NCBI RefSeq assembly: GCF_029227915.1
Contig: NC_079880.1
Coordinates: forward strand, 13,782,001-13,846,000
Source: Hydractinia symbiolongicarpus
Taxonomy: Eukaryota; Cnidaria; Hydrozoa; Anthoathecata; Hydractiniidae
Length of the DNA stretch: 64,000 nt
Direction of reading: 5' to 3'
Shown: positions 21,389 to 30,308 of the stretch, piece by piece
Position numbering within the stretch: the first letter of the stretch is position 1
How the letters are laid out: every line of letters starts with the position of its first letter
Notes under the pieces: generated by a model
Database searches by the model: none
What the model saw: the letters and a program-made list of their open reading frames with translations, nothing else
Told to the model about the DNA's origin: nothing
Translations under genes and position numbers: made by a program

Positions 21389-21638
21389 ATGACTGACAAA
21401 ACAGAACTCTCGCCAGAGTGCGATACTCCCGTATCAGATAAAATATCCATTTCGAATGCACAAACCTAAATTGATTGAGATGCTTGAAATGAATGATAAG
21501 GATCCATCTTATACTCTTGATCTTGATACTAAACAAAAGTGTTTGAGATACAATTCGACCTGGATTCAAAAGAATAGAGAAGCATATCTCGGCTACCATA
21601 AACGTTATAACGCTAAGAGAGCCTCCAAAGCAGAATAG
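21389..21638 (+). pseudogene. Small basic protein, frameshifted
   Basis: The ATG at 21389 opens a short frame (MTDKTELSPECDTPVSDK) that hits a stop near 21467. The better conserved-looking part is in another frame from 21456 (MHKPKLIEMLEMNDKD) to 21638. The frame change lies near 21440-21452. The rebuilt length would be about 82 residues, basic and tyrosine-rich at its end (LGYHKRYNAKRASKAE). The function is unknown; position next to polymerase and integrase suggests a DNA-related role, which is guesswork. A perfect hairpin starts 13 bases after its stop. Confidence 0.5.
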
Positions 21639-21650
21639 AACTCTCTGTTT

Positions 21651-21677
21651 TTTTGTTACTTAATCTGAGTAACAAAA
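21651..21677. terminator. Hairpin after small gene, before PolB
   Basis: Perfect 10-bp arms TTTTGTTACT / AGTAACAAAA with a 7-base loop, 13 bases after the stop codon of the preceding gene. It closely resembles the hairpin at 16011-16035 (TTTGTTAC...GTAACAAA) although the neighbouring genes are unrelated. Confidence 0.6.
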
Positions 21678-21699
21678 CCTGACGGTGGGGGGTTATCCG

Positions 21700-21796
21700 A
21701 GCTCGGTCTCGGATCTTGGAAGATCTTGGAGGATCTCGGAAAATTGAAAAAAAAAAAGATCTTAAAGAAAGGTAACTGTACTAGTATAATCCAACC
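21700..21796 (+). promoter_or_regulatory. PolB upstream region with iterated GATCTTGGA motif
   Basis: Three near-identical 11-base steps (ggatcttgga, agatcttgga, ggatctcgga) occupy about 21713-21741, followed by an A-run and an AGTATAATCC element just before the PolB ATG. Iterated motifs immediately upstream of a replicase can bind a regulator or mark a replication or transcription start; this is inference. Confidence 0.35.
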
Positions 21797-24700
21797 ATGA
21801 CTTCGCGAAATACCGTTGTTGAATTGAGAGCTCTCGCTAGAGAACGCGGCCTACGTGGCTACTCAAGATTTAGAAAGGCTGAGTTGATCCAATTGTTAGC
21901 ACCCCCTCCCGTACCAGCGCCTAGACCCACTAGACCTGTACCAGCGCCTAGACCCACTAAACCTGTACCAGCGCCTAGACCTCCCGTGCCAGCGCCTAGA
22001 CCTATTATTCATCTGGTAAAAAGCAAGTTGAATGAATGGATGGAATGGTTAATAAATCACGCACCTAAAGGCATTAAGGAGAAAACGACTGAGGCTTTCA
22101 GAACCCTGAGGGATAAGGTTCTGGACTTGTATGAAAAGGGTAGAGGAGAGAAAGTGAAAGAGGTGGAAGAGGTGAAGGAGGAGGAAGAGGTGAAAGAGGA
22201 AAACCCCTATACCCCTATTGAAGAAGCGTTTGAAGGTTCCTACAAAAGGTTCAAGATAAACCCTGACGGCGGTGGGAAGAATGTCAAGGTCTTTCTCGAA
22301 AAGGTCGAGCATGTCGTCAAGAGGTTGATGAGTGACGTGCTCGGGCAGAAGAAGTCATTGAAGACTCAGGCGACCTTGTGTGTGAAGTGGGTAAGGGAGG
22401 ACACCAGCTCAGCTGATGCCCCGTGTGTACATGTCGATAAAGCTTTCAACAGCTATATGGAGATACTGCACGCCCACGATGACACCCATGATGTTTTCGA
22501 TCGGATGCGTAACAAGATAATCGAACAGATTGAGAACCCTGCGCTACCCGCCAGCGGGTTCTCAATCGAAAGGATCCTACATATGCATGTGGACTTTCAT
22601 AAACTGAAATTATCCAGAGGTAGTTCTTACCTGCCGCTGCCAGAGAACTTCAGTGGTAAGCGATCCGTGATTAACCCGCATAACGAGGATGACGAGGACT
22701 GTTTCAGATGGGCTGTTATCGCAGCTCTCAATCATGATAAGATCGATAATCATCCTGAACGAATCTCGAACCTTATCAAGCATGACAAGTATAACTGGGA
22801 CGGTTTATCGTTTCTGATGGCTCTGAACAAGATAGACTTGTTCGAGAGGAGGAACCCTGACGTTGCCGTGCACGTCCTGACAAAGGATGTGGGAGAAGGT
22901 ATCTACATGTGTCGCATGTCGAAGCATCTGGATCGTAAGGAGACGGTTGTTTTGTTCATGCTACATGAGGAGGAGAAGAGACATTACATCGCCGTTAAGA
23001 ACTTGAGCGGTGTCCTGAGCAAGGCCAACTCAAAGCATAAAAATAAGGAGTATTATTGCTTGAATTGTCTCTCTGGTTTTCCAAGCGAACAGAAAAGGGA
23101 TGAGCACTTTGAGTATTGCAAGAATAACGATGCCGCTAAGATTCAACTCCCTGAGGAGGGTAGCACCTTAACCTTCACTGATGGTAAGTTTCAGCTCAAA
23201 GCCCCATTCATCATGTATGCCGATTTCGAAGCTTTCACAAAAGAGTTGCCCGAAGAAGAGAGAAAATGCGGATCACCCACCGAGAAAGTTGGTAAACATG
23301 TTCCCACGGGTTTCTGTTGTTATAGCAAACATGCTCATGGTGAAGTGCCGGACCCTCTGAAGCTTTACCGCGGTGAGGACTGTGTTCCGCGCTTTGTAGA
23401 TCATGTAGTTTCTGAGGTGAAAAGGTTATATAACATGTTTCCTCAGAAAGCAATGGATCCACAGACGGAGGAGGAGCGTGACAGTTTCAAGAGAGCCGGG
23501 GTGTGCCACATTTGCATGGAAGAATTTAATGACAAGGATGACATCAAGGTTAGGGATCACTGCCATTTCACCGGTAAGTTTCGCGGAGCTGCCCACCGTG
23601 AGTGTAATCTCCGATATAAGGTACCCAATTATATCCCTGTCGTCTTCCATAACTTGAGTGGATATGACGCACATCTATTCATCAAAGAGCTTGCTAAACA
23701 GCATGGAGAGGAAGGTATAAGCGTCATTGCCGAAAATAAGGAGAAGTATATCGGTTTCTCGATAAATGTCAAGGTTGGTGAATACATTGACAAAAATAGA
23801 GAGACTAAAGCCAAAAAGATAAAATTAAGATTCATCGATTCAGTTCGTTTCATGGCTAGTAGCCTGGATAAGTTGGTAAACAATCTCTCTGATGATCAGT
23901 GTAAAAATCTTCGAACATTCTTCAATGATGATGAGCAATTCAAAATAATGAGAAGAAAGGGTGTATACCCATATGAATATGTTGATTCATTCGATATGTT
24001 TAATGAAACTAGGCTTCCGTCGAAGGATGCCTTCTTCAGCGGGCTGAACATGAGTGACATCAGTGATGCTGACTATGAGCATGCTCAGAAGGTTTGGAGA
24101 GTCATGAAGGTTGAAAGTCTTGGTGTGTACCATGATATATATCTCAAGACTGATGTGCTGCTTCTGAGTGATGTGTTTGAGACCTTCAGGGAAACATGCT
24201 TGAGAAACTACGATCTAGACCCAGCTCACTTTTACACTGCTCCGGGATTAGCCTGGAGGGCGTGTTTAAAAAAGACCAAGGTTAGTCTAGATTTATTATC
24301 GGATATGGAGATGGTCCTGTTCATTGAGAGGGGTATTAGGGGTGGATTGTGTCAAGCTGTCCACCGCTACGCCAAAGCCAACAATAAGTATATGGGGGAC
24401 AAGTACAACACATCGGAGAGGAAGGAGATGGATAGCTATCTCCAGTACCTCGATGCAAATAATTTGTACGGCTGGGCCATGATTCAGAAGCTGCCGACCG
24501 GAGGGTTTGAGTGGGTTGACACCGGTAAACTTTCGCACTTCACACCTGAACTGATTTCGCAATTAGCCGTGGAAAACGGTGAAGAGGGGTACATCCTTGA
24601 GGTCAATGTGAGCTATCCACAGGAGCTTCACGATTCTCATAATGATCTTCCTTTCATGCCCGAGAGGAAGGTTATCAATGGGGCCGAGAAGCTGACACCG

Positions 24701-25759
24701 TGTCTTTCAGACAAGAAGAACTATGTGATTCATATCCGTGCGCTTGCTCAAGCTTTGAATCACGGTCTTGTTCTGGATAAGGTTCATAGGGTCTTGCGAT
24801 TTGATCAGAGTGCATGGTTGAAACCTTACATCGACTTCAATACACAGCTGCGCACGGAGTCGAAGAATGACTTCGAAAAGGATTTCTTCAAGTTAATGAA
24901 CAACAGTGTGTTTGGGAAGACAATGGAGAATCAACGTAAGCAAAAGGATATACGTTTGGCCACCAACCAAAAGAATTACGAGAAGATGGTGATGAAGCCC
25001 AACTTCAAGGGTAGCACGTGGTTCTCGGAAACACTGATGGGCATAGAGATGTCCAAGATCAAGATCAAACTGAATAAGCCAATCTACCTAGGAATGGCAA
25101 TTCTCGACCTATCGAAGGGGGTTATGTACGAGTTCCATTACGACTACATGAGACCTAAGTATGGTGAGGATGTAAAACTTTGCTACATGGACACGGATTC
25201 ATTCGTCTACCACATCAAAACGTATGATTTCTATAGAGATATCGCTGACGATGTGGAGAAGAGGTTTGACACTTCTGGTTACGATATGAAAGATGGCAGA
25301 CCTCTGCCCATTGGTTTGAATAAGAAGATTATTGGTCTGATGAAGGACGGACTGGGCGGTAAGGTGATGACTGAGTTTGTCTCCCTTCGGGCGAAGACCT
25401 ACGCTTACAAACAGCTATGTGGTAGGGGGGATAAGAAGTGTAAGGGGGTCAAGAGGTGTGTGGTGAGGAAGACCTTGGGTTTTGATAACTACACGAGGTG
25501 TCTGTTCGAGGGTGTAAATGTTTACAGAACCCAAATGACCTTTCGATCCATTATGCATGATATTCACACCATAAAAACAAATAAACTCGCACCCAATGCG
25601 GATGATGATAAGCGCATAATTGTGGAAGATGGTATTACCACGTACGCTAGGGGCCATTATAGACACATAGAGGAATGGAGGAACAACAACAACAACAACA
25701 ACAACATTGTTGTTTTGGAGGGACACAGGGGCTTGGGGGGATATAGGGGAGAAATTGAT

Positions 25760-25762
<3 letters not shown>
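21797..25762 (+). CDS. Protein-primed family B DNA polymerase (pPolB) with SAP and endonuclease VII-like modules
   Basis: An intact 1321-residue ORF. Order of parts: SAP-like DNA-binding helices (residues about 5-35, VVELRALARERGLRGYSRF); (PVPAPRPTRP)-type proline repeats to about 72; an acidic linker; a conserved segment EDCFRWAVIAAL (~300) of unknown role; a C2H2-like finger (YYCLNC...HFEYC, ~418-440); exonuclease motif I YADFEAF (~473); a four-cysteine/HNH endonuclease VII-like insert (CHIC...RDHCHFTG...CNLRY, ~570-603); Exo II NLSGYDAHLF (~617); Exo III YLKTDVLLLSDVF (~780); Pol motifs LDANNLYG (~884), LMNNSVFGKTMEN (~1031) and YMDTDSF (~1129). It copies the element using a terminal protein as primer. 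It is clearly more GC-rich than the structural genes. It ends in an Asn run encoded by an AAC repeat, with its stop codon directly abutting the right inverted repeat. Confidence 0.95.
25681..25716. repeat. (AAC)n microsatellite inside the PolB C-terminus
   Basis: Eight AAC-type codons followed by attgttgtttt give an eight-Asn run and a small inverted repeat. The tract lies beyond all polymerase motifs, so length changes would be tolerated. Confidence 0.85.
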
Positions 25763-25792
<30 letters not shown>

Positions 25793-25827
25793 TGTGATTG
25801 TCCTAAGATCCGCATTTCCCTATCTCT
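25763..25827 (-). repeat. Polinton right terminal inverted repeat (65 bp)
   Basis: It is the reverse complement of 12235-12299 with one mismatch (catcatcg here versus cattatcg on the left). It holds the same number of hexamer units (five) as the left end. The PolB stop codon (25760-25762) is directly adjacent. Confidence 0.95.
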
Positions 25828-25833
25828 CGTTTT
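25828..25833. repeat. Polinton target-site duplication, right (CGTTTT)
   Basis: Exact copy of 12229-12234, directly after the right inverted repeat. Confidence 0.93.
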
Positions 25834-25890
25834 TTGAAAGTTTTTTTTTTTCATATTATAACATATTCCATACGAAAGAAAAATAAAATG

Positions 25891-25962
25891 TGCCGTGACC
25901 AGGATTCGAACCTGGGTTATTGCGGCCACAACGCAATGTACTAACCACTATACGATCACGGC
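25891..25962 (-). tRNA. tRNA-His: tRNA-His (GUG)
   Basis: A full cloverleaf on the minus strand: acceptor stem GCCGTGA/TCACGGC, D stem GTAT/GTAC, anticodon stem TTGCG/CGCAA with loop TTGTGGC (anticodon GTG), T arm CCAGG-TTCGAAT-CCTGG, discriminator A. All stems pair without mismatch apart from one G-T pair in the D stem. T-runs (TTTT, TTTTT) follow within 15 bases on the minus strand as a Pol III terminator. The Polinton target site lies 63 bases beyond its 3' end. Confidence 0.96.
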
Positions 25963-28641
25963 TCTGGCACGGCCCTAGTATTATTACAATACATTAGTTG
26001 ATAAGGCCCGTGGAAAAATCCAATTAGACAGAAGGATGGACGATGGGAAAGATCTGTCATATAAATTTTATCGACGTCAGCAAATATTTAATTACATTTC
26101 ACACTGCCTTTTACCAAATAAAATAAATCTGAAAATGTCAAAAAGCTCGTTTAATTCCCAATTTGGCAAAAAATGTTCCGAAATCTTACACAAAATATCA
26201 AATGTCAAATTGCACACAAAACTTACACAAAATGTGAAGAAAAGCAGCTTGCAAGGTGTAAAATCTAGTTGATAGAAACTTACAACAACGACTCTCACAA
26301 AACCGACATTGTCGGACTTACAGTTACAATACCGAGAGTCACACCATCTTATGTAATTATGTGGAAAACCTTCAATATTTTAAACTGAAGTGTCAAAAGA
26401 AGGGTTTGCAGGAGTAACCACATATTTATGAAAATAAGTTCTTTACACATAAACATTGTCTTTTCTTTGATTGCTTATACAACAATATCAAAAAGCCATA
26501 GTTTGGAAAACATCAAATTTAAATCTCCAAAAATCATTTATTCGGTTGCATACCATCCTCCCCCTTAAAAATATGCACAAAACGTAAAAATTAACCTGTT
26601 ATTTTTTTTTTTCTGATGATCCGTAGCTACTGTACTTTACTAAACATTTTAATCTTAAATGTCAAAAAAGCAATGAGCAAGCAGTAAGTTTGGAATAAAC
26701 AAAGATCATTACTTTGGAAAACATTGTATATGGTCCATTCTCACAAAATCTTACACAAAATGTAAAATAAATCGGTTTTTAGAGAAACAAAAAATCAACA
26801 AAAGTCAGTTCATTCAGCATGTTGTATATTGCCATTAACCACAAATTTTCAAGAGGTTATAAAACACATCGAATTATAGTAACATCAGTCATTTCAGTGG
26901 ATACAGTCCTCACCCGTTAGATTACAAAATATAAAAAACAAGAACAGTTTCATTGAGAACATTTAGTAATTTTAAGAATATTTTTAGATTATTTTTTTAA
27001 GTGATATCAAAATCAGTATTTACAATATTTCACCACGGCAAAACGTTTTATATTCACTACATTATGTACGTCACTTAAAGATTTATAGCTAGATAAGCTC
27101 AGAACCATAAATTCATCTTAACATTTAGTGGTAGCTCTAGCTAGATACGTTGCTCAAATAGTACCAAAATGGTAGTAGCTAGGTATTAAAAAGAAAAAAC
27201 AGCAAAATGCGTGTGGTAGCACTCTTGAGACATTCTATTTTAAAAATTTTATATATTGGTGAGTGCCAATGAAACTGAGCGCGATGAAGTTTTGTCCGTA
27301 TTTTTTTACCAAGAGTTTTACATTATTTTTAGTGCATACTTTTCGTCCCAATGAAATTCTGGCTCGGTTTTAAGCCTATTTTAGCCGAAATTTTTAGGCA
27401 GTGGAAAACTGAAGAGGGATGCTAAAATAGCCCGCTCTCACATCCCCTCTTCAAAGATCGCGAATGAGACATTGTTTTTCCGAAAAACAATGTTTGTTAC
27501 CATGTTGGAAAAAAATAGATGACGTTATTCGGTTCACGATGACGTCATCATATTTCTTATCCTGGAAAATGCTGTGGAACATAAACTTAAGTATCAAAAA
27601 TGGTTGCAGACGTTTTAAATTTGAACAGAATCCTTGATTAAAGCTTCAAAAGGTTAAAAAATGATTTAAAAAAAGAAGAAATTTTTGTCAGAACTTTTTC
27701 CTAAGCACATATACGTGTTAAATGATGAGTCACCTTGGCAACAGCCGTCACGTCACACCAAATTGACTATTCCGAAGACTGTGAGGCAACGTCGCAAATT
27801 TTTATCCTCTAAAACAGTATGTTTTAGAAGTTATTACAAAAAAAATTGACAGAGGGAAACTTCTTTACCCCTTCAACCCCTTCCTCCCCACAACCCCCAT
27901 TCTTCTATCAACTTAAGTCAGATCAATACACACAGGGATAAGCGCAACCACTCAATGTCATTCTAGGGAAAAAGGGCAAGGTTAATGACAGCAAAATTTA
28001 TATTAAATAGATACAGAACTAATTGCATAAAAAAAACATAAAATACGCAAATAGTTTTTAACATTTCTGTTTTATGCGTCTTTTTATAAAACGCTTATAA
28101 GCATTTCTTTTCAAACAAAATATTTTACAGTTATCCCTTTCTAAATTATCATATTGCTTGCAGTTCTTTTTAACGCTGCTTTTCATAGGCCTTTTTCAAA
28201 GATTCTATGTAAAAAAATTTTTAAAGCATGTTTTATAATTCGAACATGTGGAAACTTCACACCTGTTGTTTTTTACATCATATTCATCCTATAATCACGT
28301 ACTATGTTTTCCTATGCTTCTATTTATAGCCGCAATGTTGTATTGAGAAATTCATAACCATATCTGAACGGTAATAACATAAAATCATTTCTTTATGACC
28401 TCTTAAAGACACAACGAACATCATTTGCGTAGCATCAATTGGAAATTAGGTGAGAATTGTTCGATATTGTTCTTTTATTGACGGTAATGAGGACAGCTAA
28501 TTAACATGTCAATAATTAACATCAGGAAGGAAATCCGTATGTTTTTTATTAATTACAACAATATAAAAATACTGTTAATAGCAATGTTGAAAAGTATTGC
28601 AAAGCTTAGAAGAAGAGCTTACAACTGAGTTGATATCCCAA
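25963..28641. other. Gene-poor AT-rich stretch with one dispersed repeat
   Basis: No ORF with recognisable features. At about 27520-27880 lies a block (cgatgacgtcatcat ... gttttagaagttattac ... ttgacagagggaaac) that resembles one at about 36800-37045 (aaatgacgtcataatgg ... gtttcagcacttattac ... atgacagatggaggg), so it is probably a dispersed repeat. The promoter of the cysteine-rich gene at 28642 should lie at its right end, but no clear TATA box was found. Confidence 0.45.
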
Positions 28642-30308
28642 ATGGAATCGTGGTGGATTTTACCATTGTTTGGTATGCTGGTTATATCAATTTGCGGTGT
28701 AGTTCCTTTGCCTCATGGTGCCAAAGGACGACCAGCGGGAATTCATAAGCCATGTGGCGGAAAAAACAACAGCTATGGTTTTTGCAGTGACGGGTTAGAA
28801 TGCAAGCTTAATGATGAAGACGAGCATGGCATCTGTGGTATGAAATTTTATTCTACATCTGATATAAGAATTTAAGGGAAACAGAATTCCACTAAGTTTA
28901 TTCGTTTGATTCTTGCATAAACCTTATACGACTTCTTTGACCATATTATTTTTATTTCTACAGATTGTTTACAAACTGTTATCCCCCAAGACTGTGGAGC
29001 ATTGTTTGATGACAACAGGTGTTTTATTGGTTGCCGACCATATGTTCCTTTTATAGTTGGTTGCAATCCTTACGAATGCCCATCTGTCAATTGCACAGGT
29101 AGATCACCCCCGTATGACTTTGTCAACCATCATTTTGTGAAGATTTTACTTATTTGACTTTTTTTTACCTAAAACTAATATACTACATCTAATACGTTTT
29201 ATCAGTTCTGCTTTGCAATAAAATTGCTCAATTAGATCTTTTTTTCAAAAAGAAAGAATCAATTTAAATTGGAAAAAAATCTTGTTATCTCCTTCTTACA
29301 TTTAATTTGATCAAATGTGTACATGTCTACACCAAAACTTGAATTGACCCAAAAAAATATATTGCATGGCATATAATTTATTGCATTCCAATCTAGATGA
29401 ACGTATGCAGTTGTTAAACACTTGTTAAGCTACTGTCTTTTATAGGAGGCATAGTAAAAGATGAAGACGGGTGCTGTGATGTTTGTGCTCAAATTATTGG
29501 AGAAGAATGTGGAATGGGATTCAATGCATGTGATGGAGGATTGAAATGCAAGAAGCACGCAAATGGAACTCACATGCGGTGTGTTGAAGATGTAAAAAGA
29601 CTTGATGAGATATGTGGTGGGGTTAATGGAGAACATGGGCAGTGTGGGGAAGGAATGAAATGCCACTTTAATAAAAATGAAACAAAGGGGACATGTAGTA
29701 AGTTTTATATGTAGTAACGTTTATTCTTATGTACTGTAAATAATCACTTTAATGATTTAGGGAAAAAAAGGTTTTCGGGAGATGAGGGCTTTGGAGAGAT
29801 TCGGGCTTTGTTAAGATGATGGTTTTGGGAAAGTGGGGGCTTTGGGGAAATAACGAGGGTTTCTTGAATTGGCAGAATAAAATTATTTATAATATTGGAT
29901 ACAAATTCAAAAGAAAATAGGAAAAAAAATTTATGTAAAACATTTTGTGAATTTAATAGATTATTGAACGAAATGATTGTAGTGGGTTATTGGTCAGTGG
30001 AAACATGTACGAGACAACCATGTTTTCTTTTTCTCTAACAAAAATATGGTGACTTTATGAGACTTTATTGGAATGTGGAGCCTTGTTTGTTAAAAATTGT
30101 TCCAATGATGAGGATCATTGAAAGGGCGGGGCCTTAATCGAATCTTAACGGTACAGAATGATTGGTGGTTGTGCTTTCTTTGTTTCCTTCTAAAAGTTCA
30201 ATTATCTATATTTTAGGGTGTTCAAATATTCTTGTTCCGCAAGACTGCGTTCGTGAAAATTATGAGAACGGTTGTTTCAAGAAGTGTTTATTTATATCAC
30301 CATTTTAA
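28642..30308 (+). CDS. Secreted cysteine-rich protein with IGFBP-like modules (four exons)
   Basis: Exons 28642-28837, 28964-29098, 29446-29697 and 30217-30308 splice in phase with GT/AG ends to give 224 residues. Residues 1-20 (MESWWILPLFGMLVISICGV) form a signal peptide. Module A (CGG-x5-GFC-x2-GLEC-x8-GIC) is followed by module B (VIPQDC ... CFIGC), then a CCDVCAQIIGEECG segment typical of IGFBP N-terminal folds. A second module A (CGG-x5-GQC-x2-GMKC) and a second module B (LVPQDC ... CFKKC) end the protein. The A+B pair is therefore duplicated. The module spacing resembles insulin-like growth factor binding domains, but ligand and role are unknown. AATAAA signals follow at about 30403-30412. 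Introns 2 and 3 hold no other gene. Confidence 0.8.

Larger units (their letters stand above)
12235..25827. mobile_element. Polinton/Maverick-type self-synthesising element, complete, 13.6 kb
   Basis: The element is bounded by 65-bp inverted repeats starting AGAGATAGGG and by a perfect 6-bp target duplication. It encodes the diagnostic set for these virus-like elements: protein-primed PolB (21797-25762), DDE integrase (20309-21291, broken), packaging-type ATPase (15379-15996) and a probable double jelly-roll capsid protein (14058-15374, broken), plus small membrane and coiled-coil proteins. I did not find the adenovirus-type cysteine protease that many Polintons carry. Its 13.6 kb is at the small end for the group (usually about 15-20 kb). 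Genes are packed with overlaps or gaps of a few bases. Five of about fourteen genes carry frameshifts or stops, so this copy is probably no longer autonomous, although its ends and polymerase are well preserved. Confidence 0.95.
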
